DNA of 64,000 nucleotides, taken from the NCBI GenBank assembly GCA_033816765.1, contig CM066291.1, positions 1,612,001-1,676,000 of the forward strand, written 5' to 3'. Below are positions 1 through 9,872 of this stretch, in pieces; positions within the stretch are counted from its first letter, which is position 1, and each line of letters opens with the position of its first letter. Position numbers and translations under genes: made by a program. The stretch is from Nothopassalora personata. Lineage: Eukaryota; Ascomycota; Dothideomycetes; Mycosphaerellales; Mycosphaerellaceae. The notes beneath the pieces were generated by a model. That model was not told the origin of the DNA. It ran no database searches and saw nothing but the letters and a program-made list of their open reading frames with translations.

Positions 1-361
1 GCTGTCGTCCCCCCCTCGGCCTCTCTTGGTTCCAGCCGTGCAGTATACGTGGTTTGCGCCCCTAAACGCCTCTCTTGGTTCCAGCCGGCAGTTTACGTGG
101 TTTGCCGGGACGACAGGTAGACAGCGCCTTCGTTGTTCGAGCGACGTGTACGCTATGTACGTCGCTTTCCCTTCTCGCAGTTCCGGAGTTCTTGTTTGTA
201 GATTTTGAGCGTATCTCGTTCGTTCGGTTCGTCCGACCTGTCTTTTCTTGTTTCGAGTCGAGTAGGCTTGTATTTTTCGAGAGAGAGAGTCTTAGTTTCT
301 CTTCGTCGTAACGAAGATACTTACGTCGTCCGCCGCGTGAAGGCGCTCTCTATAGGACGAC
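1..361 (+). mobile_element. Truncated copy of the 757-bp un-mutated insert
   Basis: These bases repeat 6009-6369 and 43916-44276, the last 361 bp of a 757-bp element. The copy runs off the left window edge. Its right end (tataggacgac) is the same as in the two complete copies, but the flank from 362 is different: here it abuts the RNase H-coding part of a Gypsy module that is uninterrupted at 38268. This is therefore an independent insertion of the same element. Unlike its surroundings it is rich in CA/TG and not RIP-mutated. No convincing protein is encoded; overlapping open frames exist on both strands simply because stops are rare in it. Confidence 0.85.
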
Positions 362-2241
362 GGTAGGTCGTATAGATTAGGCTATTTACGTTCGAAGTAA
401 AGTACGTTACGGGGAATAGGTACACTAGCCTAGATGCCCTGTCTCGTAGGCCCTCTCTACCTTAGGAACCTAGAGAAGCTAACGAAGACGAAGTTGACCG
501 GATAATTAATAATAAGCTATTCGGGTACCCGGAGCCGGTTAATACCTACCTAGTTAAAATCTAGAAAACACGATATCTCGGGGACTAATATTCTAAAAGC
601 TCTTAGCAACTTACTTAGGTTATAGAAACTAGGACCCGGCCCGATAGTATTACCCGTACTAAGTACCGGCGGCTAGTAAAGAAGAGCGTTAACTTCTTTA
701 TCCGGGATTAATGACTATTCTTCTAGAAGCGTCGAGGAGTACCGTTATAACTTGTAATTAACGATAATAAGGCTTAGAAGGAGATCGTTATAGAATACTA
801 TAAAAGATACGGTTATCGTAGTGCTAAGGTCGTATATAACCTTATTTCCGATCGGTATTACTAGGACGGGTACTTCGCCGATGTCTCTATATAGGTTCGA
901 AGTTATGCTCCTTATAGGTTTCGCGAAGGCAACTAGCGCGCTAGTAAGCTTTACTTATCGACCCCTTAGGTTATTAGTAAGAAGTAGTACTCGGACCCCG
1001 TCTAGGTACATAAAAATAGATACCCTCTAGTTACGCGCGAAGCACTTAGTAACTAGATCGAGGCTAGAGTAACGAGGGCACCTCCTAGCTCTAGGACGGT
1101 TACTAAGTTTCTATATAAGGATGTCTTCTATAGGTACGGCTACTATGCTAAAATTGTAGTTAATAACGCTACGGTTTATATAGCTAAGGTTAAGCGGTTA
1201 CTCGTAGGACTTAGTACTCGAAGGATCCAAATATTACCGTACTATCCGTAGTCTAATATTCCGGTCGAGGTTAGACACCGTCCGATTCTTATAGCGTTAG
1301 TAAAGCTTATAAGGAACATATACCGCGGATAGGAGTAATAGGTACCCGCTGTATTATAGGCTAATAGGACTACGACCTATCGTACTACTAGAATGACGCT
1401 AGCTTAGGTCCTATATAGCTATCGCACGATTCTACCAAATGAGGTTAAGTACCCAACGTAGGCGAATTATTAATAGGGATCGGTAAGAACGACTAAGGAC
1501 CTACTTGCTATACGTGCGCGTTAACTCTAGGCTCGAGACCTTAGTTTAGTAGAGCTACATACTTAAAGGAAGCGACTAAGAGAACTTAGTAAGGACTACT
1601 TTAATTCTTACCGGAATGTTAACTTTATTAGTTTCTAGAAGGGCGACCTTATTATAAGATTTGACAAGCTATATAAGGATAACTTCTTACGTAAGATCGG
1701 TTACCGATAGTAAGGTCTATATTGGGTATCTAGTGTCTCTAGGGAATTTAGTACCTATATTCTTAAGGAACTTAATAGTACGCTAATAAAGGGTGTTTAG
1801 GCACGGAAAAACCTTAAGCTAGTTCTAGAGCTTCGCCCGGATAACATAGGAGTACTAAACTTAGATAATAGGACCGATCTCGTAATAGGGGAGGGAGAAG
1901 TCGCTAATAGCGTCGCTAATAGCGAAGATAGTAGTAATTCGAACGAGATCGAGCCTATCGCCGGCAAAGATGTGCTACCTATAGGAGTTAACGAAAGGGG
2001 ATCGTATCCTAAACCGGAATCTAAGAAGCTATAGGTTAGGCCTTATAACCTTTCTATAGCCGAAATTTTACAGTTTAGTAGGATCGAGGCTAAGAACTAA
2101 TTAGTTAGTAATAGCGTACGGAGTTCACTTCCCTTAGGCATGTATTCTATATGCCCTTTAGTTTATTAAGCCGATTCGGTTATCTAGACTTCACTTTATA
2201 GGGTGTTCTTACCTTAGTTAGACTTTAGTTAGTAGATTTAC
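362..2241 (+). mobile_element. Ty3/Gypsy pol module of unit U1 (3' part), RIP-degraded
   Basis: The segment is about 95% or more collinear with 38268-40148 and with the reverse complement of 34077-35310 plus 27840-28488. In one + frame broken only by TAG/TAA it reads the end of RNase H followed by an integrase core. Near 1230-1300 is a YYP-S-N-PVEVRHRP block that matches the Gypsy integrase YxPQxNGxxER region, followed by a tail with acidic stretches (about 1860-2050). Protease, reverse transcriptase and most of RNase H lie outside the window or were cut off by the insert at 1-361. No LTR was found; the module ends at the palindrome at 2242. It is non-functional. Confidence 0.8.
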
Positions 2242-2267
2242 ATTTACCGGTCCCGGGACCGGTAAAT
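2242..2267. repeat. 26-bp palindrome, copy 1
   Basis: Perfect inverted repeat with core CCGGTCCCGGGACCGG flanked by ATTTA/TAAAT. It separates the Gypsy module from module E2 in unit U1. The same site occurs at 40149 in U3 and at 27814 in U2. Confidence 0.9.
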
Positions 2268-2699
2268 TGTATTACGTAATAGCGTAGTATACCCCTACCG
2301 AATGCTTACCTAGGTAGTTAATAGCACTGGTTTTCGGTTATATGTAGGGTTATCGGACCTTTAGTATAACCTTAATAGTACTACTCTTACTACTTATAAG
2401 ACCGGTCTCGGCGCTACTACTTTATAACGGTTATAGGGACATACGCTAAGAGGCATACTTAAGCGTAGCTCTCTACCTACTACTTCCTCTCTTTTTCTTT
2501 AAACACTAACACTATTACTAGAACTACTAACACATCTATCTACTACTATATATATTAGACGGTTCTTTAGCCTCTCTCTTTACGACCTTAACCTTCTTTA
2601 AAGCCCCCTACCCTAATATTAAGCTTTTAAAGCTTACTAACACTCTAGAGTAGCACTACGAGATAGCTAACTCTTACGATCTTACTACTAGCGAATCCT

Positions 2700-5612
2700 A
2701 GTTATTATAGCTTTAGCTAGTCCTTCGTTACGCCCGGCTAGTTCGAGCATAGCGCTTACTAGCACTATTACTAGGCTTACCCGCCTACCTTAGACCTTAT
2801 TCGAGTCTCTTTGTCTACCGGATAACGTTAAGTGTGTCCTTACTAATATAAATACGCCGAAGTCCGCCGCTAATACTATATTCTAGGAGCTTAGTCCTTA
2901 GAAGCGGGTTAAGGTATTAAAGGACTTCTATAAGGGCTTCGAGAAGTTGTTCGAAGACTACTCCGTCTAGGTTAACCTATTTTTCGAGGAAGTTAAGAAC
3001 GGTATAGGCAAGAGCTACTAGGATAAATTCCTTAGTAATAAGAAGCTCGATGTCTTATTTCCTATCGTCGGTAAGATTCGTAAGACCGGTTTAGAGATTC
3101 ATAATCGTAAGAAGACTCTTCGAGCTACGCTTACCCGCTACTAGCTATAGTAGATAGATAATAAGATTCTTAATCGACGCGTTATCTCCGAGCTTTATAG
3201 TACTAATAGCGGGGGCCGCTAGTTTACGGCCTTTATTAATAAGTACCTAGACTATAGTACGGCGGTTAGTAGAATTTAGAGGGTATTAATCTAGCGTATA
3301 AGGATCGGCCGTAAGGGCATAGATTGTAAGCAAATTCTAGAGCCTAGTAATCTTACCCGGTACAATAGGGAGGCTAAAGTACGTAGTATTAATCCGTAGT
3401 CGGCTAAGAGTAGGGAGATTATTAGAAGACACCGCCTAGCCGTCTATAAGGATAGCCTTCTATACTTTATAGAAGGTACTATTACTAAGAAGTCCGCGTC
3501 CCTAGAGGACAGCATAGATTAACCTAGACTATCTAGCTAGTAATAGCCTTAGCTACGTTAGCTACTACCGGGTAGTAAAGGTAAAGGACGTATAAAGAGT
3601 ACTACGCTAACTCTACTAGCCTCTACCTAGCCTATAGTCCTATCGAGAGGCGGTCGTAAGTCGAGTCGACTTAAGTAGCTCCGTATAGGCGAGAGTATAG
3701 GTAAGGGTATAACTGCGCCTACTCGATCCTCGCCTAACCGAACGCTAGACGGCGTACCTATACGCGAAGGCAGTCCGCTAGGTACACCGGTTAGCACCCT
3801 ACGATCTACTCCGGCCCTAACTAAGAATAGCAATCCGATACTTACTATATTACCTTCGGCTATAATTAGGGATGTATTAGTCTTTAAGGATTAGATCCTA
3901 TAAGAAGACGAGGCCCTCCGGATTAAGCGCGCTAACTGTACCTATAATAAGCGGTACTATAGCATTAAGTTTAGAAACTCGATTAATATAGATAGTATTA
4001 ACTAGCTACCTAAGTACCGGATAGCGGGCCTTAAGATGCTCGAATATGCTATCTCGTAGGTTCTTAAGAGGGATAGTAAGGTTAGCGCTATAATGTGCGA
4101 TTAGTATATTCGAGATTTCTACTATAAGGCCCTCTACTTCGTTACGAATCCCGGTATTACTACTAATACCCTATGTAAGCGCGCGCTTAAGGTCTAAGAC
4201 TAGCTCTTTAAAGGCAAGAGTTTTTTAGCTATTAAGGTGAAGAATAGGTCGTGGTTTCGCCCTAATAAGCGTAGTTAGAAGACTATTAACCCGCTTAGCT
4301 ACTTCCGCGTTCGAGGCAAAGTCGGCACTACGAGTAGTATCGTTACGTATACTAACTATAACTAGATCCTCGATAAATTCGGCATTAATAAAGCTAACTA
4401 AGCCGATCTTAATAGTTCCGGTACCTACATTAATAGTAACATGCTGTACTAGTATAATGACGCTAAACTAGCACCGCGGGTAAAAACAGTTAGAGAAATA
4501 ATAAGTCGAGAATTCGACGTGTACCGATAGTACCTACGAGAATTGAATAAGGTTAGTAACGGCGGCGTCTACTAGAATCTATGGTATTCTCTAAGCTAAT
4601 AGATCATGCGATAAGACCCCGGGCTATAGCTCTTATAAGTAGCGCTACACCCTTAACACTACACTCGGTTCATCTCCTTTCCTAGGCCTACGATTTTTAG
4701 CTTTAATAGGGCTCATTAGGGGGGTAACGCGAACACTATAGTGTAGTATGCTAGGGTCGACTTAAACCTCGAAATTAAAAACTACTAGACTAGTAACCGG
4801 CTTAACATACTATACTCTCTTAACTTAGAGGGCACTAGTAGGCCGGAGTTTTTACACGGTTTTCATAAGAAAGGGAATGCTAGAGAGTTTATCTAGTAGT
4901 ACTAGATTAACGACTGTATAGAAGACGGCCGATTTAAGCGTTTCTTCTCGGTTAGGGTCTAGAATTACCTAAGTAAGAATAGCATCAGCTGGTTTAGAGA
5001 GGATCTAAGCGCTAGGCAAATGCGGGTAACTACTATAGGCGTCCTAATAAGGAAGGCCGCACATAAGAAGACGCTACGTTAGATTAACCCTTACTTTATC
5101 GAGATCCGCGACGATAACTATCTTAAACTCTAGAGAAGCTAGAGTATACACTAGGTAATGGACCTCTATCGTAACTTTAAGACGCTAAGTAAGAGCGCTA
5201 TAGGGTTTAAGTATCGACGCCTAGTACCCGGCTATCTTTTCCCTACGGCCGTACACCTTAGTAGCATTAGCCCTCTATCCGATACCCTAGCGGGTTTAAA
5301 GTCTTAAAACGATAACGAAGTCATTCTTAATGCTAGAAGGTGGCTTAATGCTACGGTCCGCCTAGACTCGGAGCTCTTCTATAAGAAGATGTATAATTAG
5401 CGCGTCCGAGCTATAAAACTAATAGATAAGTAGCTTAGCTTAGTTACTACTCTCGAGTAGATGTGCTTTATAAGCGAAGGGCGCGATAAGAGCTTCTTCC
5501 GTAACTACTATAGGAACTTTACTAGCTAGCTACTTAGGGACGCGTCTAATAAGACTAGTGTTAGCTACAATAACGAGTAGGTCTAGATAAAGGAGTTGTG
5601 TAAGAATGAGTA
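2700..5612 (+). pseudogene. Long RIP-broken reading frame of module E2 (U1), unknown protein
   Basis: A single + frame can be followed for more than 900 codons, from about 2700 to the insertion point at 5612. It is interrupted only by TAG and TAA, never TGA among those I read, at places where CAG, CAA or TGG is the likely parent codon. The conceptual product is basic and rich in Lys, Arg, Asn and Tyr. It has a low-complexity Ser/Arg/Pro/Thr linker (about 3530-3830) between an N-terminal part and a longer C-terminal part. I do not recognise a family. Equivalent broken frames are at about 24485-27400 (-) and 40607-43519 (+). The 757-bp element landed close to its 3' end. Confidence 0.6.
5599..5612. 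repeat. Target-site duplication, left copy (tgtaagaatgagta)
   Basis: A 14-bp direct repeat of 6370-6383 flanking the insert. The unfilled site is present once at 24471-24484 (reverse complement) in unit U2. Confidence 0.9.
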
Positions 5613-6369
5613 TTGATTATTCCATTAACGTGCTATTTGAGTTAAAGACTATGCAACACGGGTCTCGAGAACGAGACCAAAATTTGAGAGAAGGAGAAAA
5701 GCCCCGTCGTACCCCGGACGTAAAAACTCCTTAAAAGATGCGAGCAACGCTCGCTATTCGAACCGTAAATCGAATATATTGCGGCGTAGTACGCGCGTAC
5801 CCGGTAGTCGTGTCTTGTCGAGAATTGCGGTTTGTCGCCTTGCCCCGGGCGAGACAAGTTTTGCGCCCGTGTCTCGTTCTTGTTTTAAAAAGCCAAGCCG
5901 GCCGTACCCGTACGCACCGAGCAAAATCCCAAGAAACACCCGTTGCCTCTGTTTCAATCCAGTCGCGTTCTCCGGTCTCGAGTGTAGCTCCTCGGTCGCA
6001 GTGGCCTCGCTGTCGTCCCCCCCTCGGCCTCTCTTGGTTCCAGCCGTGCAGTATACGTGGTTTGCGCCCCTAAACGCCTCTCTTGGTTCCAGCCGGCAGT
6101 TTACGTGGTTTGCCGGGACGACAGGTAGACAGCGCCTTCGTTGTTCGAGCGACGTGTACGCTATGTACGTCGCTTTCCCTTCTCGCAGTTCCGGAGTTCT
6201 TGTTTGTAGATTTTGAGCGTATCTCGTTCGTTCGGTTCGTCCGACCTGTCTTTTCTTGTTTCGAGTCGAGTAGGCTTGTATTTTTCGAGAGAGAGAGTCT
6301 TAGTTTCTCTTCGTCGTAACGAAGATACTTACGTCGTCCGCCGCGTGAAGGCGCTCTCTATAGGACGAC
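5613..6369 (+). mobile_element. 757-bp un-mutated insert in U1
   Basis: Boundaries come from comparison with the empty site in U2 (24471-24484). The insert is flanked by a 14-bp target duplication and has no terminal inverted repeats, no TG...CA ends and no poly(A) tail. It is practically identical to 43520-44276, with one CA/TA difference near 5643, and its last 361 bp also occur at 1-361. The composition is normal (CA/TG abundant), in contrast to the mutated DNA on either side. Inside are two 44-49-bp direct repeats (6028, 6077). A long variable-length target duplication and a fixed 3' end would suit a non-autonomous, target-primed (SINE-like) element, but no clear pol III promoter was seen. 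Class unassigned. Confidence 0.8.
6028..6120 (+). repeat. Two tandem 44-49-bp repeats inside the insert
   Basis: Unit 1 (6028-6076) and unit 2 (6077-6120) both begin cctctcttggttccagcc and share a second block, tacgtggtttgc. They are diverged, so they predate the spread of the element. The same pair is at 20-112 and 43935-44027. Confidence 0.85.
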
Positions 6370-6383
6370 TGTAAGAATGAGTA
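6370..6383. repeat. Target-site duplication, right copy (tgtaagaatgagta)
   Basis: Exact copy of 5599-5612; the E2 sequence resumes with gaactaag as in U2. Confidence 0.9.
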
Positions 6384-6460
6384 GAACTAAGTAGTTAGTA
6401 CGGGTTTATAGGCTCCTAGTTTCTAGTTGATTTTCCGGCTATAGCTGTAGCCTATAGGTT

Positions 6461-6520
6461 TCTAGTTCTAATTCTAGTTCTAATTCTAGTTCTAATTCTA
6501 GTTCTAATTCTAGTTCTAAT
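6461..6520. repeat. 12-bp minisatellite, 5 copies
   Basis: Five perfect copies of tctagttctaat. The equivalent site in U3 (44368-44415) has four, and U2 (near 24365-24400) about two imperfect ones, so the array changed length after the units were duplicated. Confidence 0.95.
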
Positions 6521-7278
6521 GCTTCGGGTACGGGTACTTCTAGTCCTTAGATCTTACTTGTTTCTTATAGCTACTTATCTTCCCTTAACTTACTTTCTAG
6601 CTACGCGATAGACTCGTCTTTAGATTTATTAGGTTACTAGTACTAACGCTTACTTGTCTTATAAATAGCGTTTACATTATTTAACTATCTAGCCCGTTCG
6701 ATTAATGTTAACATAGCTGTCTATTCCCTCGCTAGTTTCGTAGTATACGTTAATATAGTACGACGGATGCGAGTTGCGGTTATTAACGTTACTATTACGG
6801 TCTCTATTAGAAGAATCCTTTCGATCTTTATAAACTGTCGCTAGTAGGCCCTAGGATTGCCTAACATCTTATATATTAAGCTAAATAGTAGGGTAAGCTA
6901 CTGTACTACTATAAGACTACCTTAGCTTATAGCGACTAACTACGCTACCTATAGTGCCCGGGCTTACTACTTTAGAACCTAAGGATAGGTTCGTAATAGG
7001 GGAGGATATATTAACGACTAATAGGTTATATTAACCTTAGGTTTAGAGGGGGTCCCTTAGGTCTAACCTGCCCTAATTTCATTTAGGTTTAATTAGACAT
7101 TTAGGTAAGCTAGTAGGATCTAGTATAGCTATTAAGATATATACTACGTAGCTAAGCATTATAAGCGTAGTATTAAGGCAATAATTCAATTTATACCTCT
7201 CGAGTAGAGGGCATAGGGGTTTAGGTCCGCTAATCCTCTTGTTTTATCTAGCTACTACGCTACTTGTCACGTGACCTG

Positions 7279-7304
7279 ATTTCACGGTCCCGGGACCGGC
7301 AAAT
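7279..7304. repeat. 26-bp palindrome, copy 2 (less mutated form)
   Basis: Same core as copy 1 but the arms read ATTTCAC and GGCAAAT, i.e. CA and GC where other copies have TA. This suggests that RIP made the other copies into perfect palindromes. It marks the right end of module E2 in U1. Confidence 0.85.
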
Positions 7305-7380
7305 ACCCCTGCTTACATAAGCGCCGCTCTATACTACCACAACTCGGACAGGCCTATATAGGGTACTTAGTAGACATTAA
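7305..7380. repeat. Shared tail beyond the E2 palindrome
   Basis: This 76-bp stretch is present outside the palindrome in all three units (7305-7380, 45200-45275, reverse complement of 23552-23627). The repeated unit therefore continues past the palindrome. Confidence 0.8.
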
Positions 7381-7927
7381 TAGGTACCTATTACTCCTAT
7401 AGCGCCTATACTTCTTAAGTAACTCGCCGGTAGTAATACTATTATACGTATCCTACTCGTCTACTATACTATTAGTAAGCGTATCGTAAGCAAAGAGCGT
7501 AGCGAATACTTACTAGTTACGTAGTATAGGAGATAACGTATATATATCTTAATATCTATCCCTAGACGCTTAGCTAGTAATAACTTAGGGGTCTATAGCC
7601 CTAGTACGGCAAAATTACGTTTCGCTAGCGTATCTAGTACGCTAAGCGCGCTAGATATCTATAATAGTGCTAGTAATAGTATTAGTAGTACTAATAGGCC
7701 CTCTATAAGGGCCTCCTAGCGGAGCTAGTCTTAGATAGCTTCTTCTAAAGCTATATTAGTACTAGCGGGTCGCTAGATAGTCGCTAGCAAGGAGCTAGTA
7801 GATCTCTAGTAGTACGGGTGCGGTACTCTATAGGAACGTAGTACGAAGAAAAAAGAAGGAAAAGGGAAAGAGGGTATACTTCTTAAACCCTCGAGTTAGT
7901 TAACCCGGTAACTATAACTTTACCTAA
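7381..7927 (+). repeat. R3 segment, forward copy
   Basis: About 547 bp, RIP-mutated, and the reverse complement of 45276-45824. It joins the shared unit tail at the same base in U1 and U3 but in opposite orientation. No coding capacity could be supported. Confidence 0.75.
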
Positions 7928-8799
7928 CTATACCTAGATAACGATACGTACGAGACCCGTAGGTAGGTTATATAGTAACGGAACCCGCGAGAAGTAGATA
8001 TATTACTTATATAGAAACCTCCTAAAGCCGCGAGCTAAGGGTAACTCGTCCTAGAAGGAGAGGCACTTATAAGGGTAGCCTATAGCTAACCCTTATATAT
8101 AATACGGCTATACCCGGCTTAGTATGCCGTACGTAACGCGTATACGTATACTAGGAGACGCGTATAGCGTCTATAGAAGAAAGTAAGGTTTAGTTTATCT
8201 ACAATTAGAAGATCGTAGGCGTACTATATATTATAACATCCCCTTATAGCCTTACGGTCCTAATAGTAATACTACCTTTAGTAGTTAAAAGCTTCTTCTT
8301 ATAGAAGGTAACCTTAAGAGATACTATAGTAAGCTATAAGGTTATATTCTTCTTAGTAATCTTACGCTTACTATCGATAATCTACTTAACTAGTCTAAGT
8401 ACCTTAATAAGGGTCTTACGCTTAGAGAGCTTACTAGATATAGGTAGGCCCTTTCTACTATTACTAGGAGGACGCTTATTAGGATCGTTACCGTTACTAG
8501 AGCTAGTTCTACTACTAAAGACGTTACTAGCGTTACTAAACTAGTTTATAGGAGTCTACTTAACAATATCTACTATAATACTACTTAGAAGATAGTAAAC
8601 ACCCTTAAAATATTATTATATATATAGTATACCTTACTAAAGCTTCTTAAAAAGCTTTAGGAGTATATATATAGTAGCTGTTAGTATATATAACCGTATA
8701 TAGTAGTCTAGAAGTAGGTAAGAGGGGTATAAAGTAGTATAAAGTAGTATATATAACCGTATATAGTAGTCTAGAAGTAGGTAAGAGGGGTATAAAGTA
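7928..8799. mobile_element. RIP-degraded transposon remnant, unclassified
   Basis: TA-rich sequence with depleted CA/TG. On the minus strand around 8220-8500 a short basic (Lys/Arg-rich) frame can be read without diagnostic motifs. A 63-bp tandem duplication lies at 8684-8804. No family can be named. Confidence 0.5.
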
Positions 8800-8804
8800 G
8801 TATA
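8684..8804. repeat. 63-bp tandem duplication interrupted by the solo LTR
   Basis: Unit 1 is 8684-8746 and unit 2 starts at 8747. The end of unit 2 is split: the bases expected after 8804 are found right after the solo LTR (from 9219). This independently confirms the insertion point of the LTR. Confidence 0.85.
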
Positions 8805-9213
8805 TGTTACGGTTCTGATCTGGGGCTGAAGGAAGCTAACCAATCAGACCTCCACAATTGGTGGGCGCTTCCGCCCGAGAAGTGCTCTCTCACCCGCAGG
8901 AATAAAACCAAGGAACCGAGAGAGCAACTGAAGTGATCTCCTTGATCTCGTTGATCTCGGTGATCTCGAGAGAGCATGGAGAGCATGGAGAGCACGGAGA
9001 GCAAACGCTCTATCTCCTTTGTATTTAGGAACGCTAGAAACCCTTATGGTTCTGATGCGTTCAACTCATGTTACTATCTCACTGATTGGAATACAACTCT
9101 TATTCCTATCATTTATCTTCGCTCAGCTTGCTTCAGCCTCTCCAAAGAATAATACCGCCACGTGACTTGACTTATCTCTCTTTTGAGACTAGCCCTGGAA
9201 CGAGACAATAACA
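8805..9213. mobile_element. Un-mutated 409-bp solo LTR (Gypsy family of 55904-62906)
   Basis: Begins TGTTACGG and ends AATAACA, with a 5-bp target duplication gtata at 8800-8804 and 9214-9218. Its middle (about 9010-9130) aligns with the 404-bp LTRs at 55904-56307 and 62503-62906, for example around atttaggaacgcta, and its start matches theirs. Those LTRs are RIP-mutated, whereas this one keeps CA and TG. It has a run of gatctcgttgatctcggtga-type direct repeats and several gagagca repeats near 8935-9003. No internal sequence is left, so it is a solo LTR formed by LTR-LTR recombination. Confidence 0.88.
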
Positions 9214-9218
9214 GTATA

Positions 9219-9690
9219 AAGTAGAGAGAGTTGTTTAGTAAAGAACTAGCTCCTTTTATATATACCTATAAGGTCTATACGTTACTACCTAGCTATAAGA
9301 GCCTTCTTAAGCCGAGAGAATCTTCTATTTACTTCTAAAAGCGGAAAGATAAGGCCTAAATATATCTAAAAGTAGGTCTATAAAGATCTCTTATATATAT
9401 AGATCTAATAAGATCGCTGTCCTTAGTATATGCTTACTTATAGCTAATCTAGTATCTAAAGCTAGTAAAGGTGTTCGAGACTAATATAGCAATATAGGTA
9501 ATATTAAGTTAATTAGACTGCCTTTATAATAGTTAGTCTAAAGGGGGAGTATTATAAATTAGATAACTAATAGCTATATTAGTTAGGACTTAGCATACAC
9601 ACACTATATTACACTGTTTCTATAGCTAGATAGTCTTACACCCTATAGCAATTTATAAGGGTCACTAATACACCCTATCGTTTCAATCTA
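9219..9690 (+). mobile_element. RIP-degraded remnant, possibly the 3' end of a Copia element
   Basis: TA-rich DNA. A purine run aaagggggag at 9540-9549, directly followed by tattataaat, looks like a polypurine tract and mutated LTR start; an LTR of about 136 bp could end near 9685 (tttca). No reading frame could be supported. The transition to normal-composition DNA is at about 9690. Confidence 0.4.
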
Positions 9691-9872
9691 GAAGCTTGTA
9701 CTCGTCAAATACCTATCTACAACACATGGGATCTTGTTCCATTCTGTGGCGAGCTGTCCAATCATCGGATACTTCAGTGTCCGCATCGGTCACGTGACCG
9801 ATCCTTTGTAAGGTTAATCAGGATTTGGATCGTCTTGCTATTGATTTCAGGCAATAATTGTAGCTTTTGGGG

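Larger units (their letters stand above)
2268..7278 (+). mobile_element. Module E2 of unit U1 (unclassified transposon-like module)
   Basis: About 4.24 kb without the 757-bp insert and its extra target copy, bounded on both sides by the 26-bp palindrome. It is nearly identical to 40175-45173 (offset 37907) and to the reverse complement of 23654-27813. The left two thirds hold one long broken reading frame (separate entry); the right third (6384-7278) shows no frame that I can support and holds the 12-bp minisatellite. I cannot assign it to a superfamily: no reverse transcriptase, DDE or chromodomain motif was recognised. It could be a DNA transposon with palindromic ends or the 3' part of a larger composite with the Gypsy module. 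Confidence 0.6.

Noticed and set aside
2242..2267. Palindrome as a transcription terminator or operator
   Set aside because: It occurs only at module borders of dead transposons, never beside the intact genes.
3627..3833. 68-codon minus-strand open frame, also at 26250 and 41534
   Set aside because: It lies antisense to the long E2 frame in its low-complexity linker and is repeated by duplication; no sign of selection.
5642..6319. Open frames of 60-145 codons on both strands inside the 757-bp insert, repeated in each copy
   Set aside because: Frames overlap on opposite strands, lack domain-like sequence, and are Arg/Ser/Val-rich as expected from GC-rich non-coding DNA. They recur only because the insert recurs.
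5613..6369. Reading the 757-bp insert as an LTR
   Set aside because: Ends are not TG...CA, the target duplication is 14 bp rather than 4-6 bp, and no internal retroelement adjoins it.
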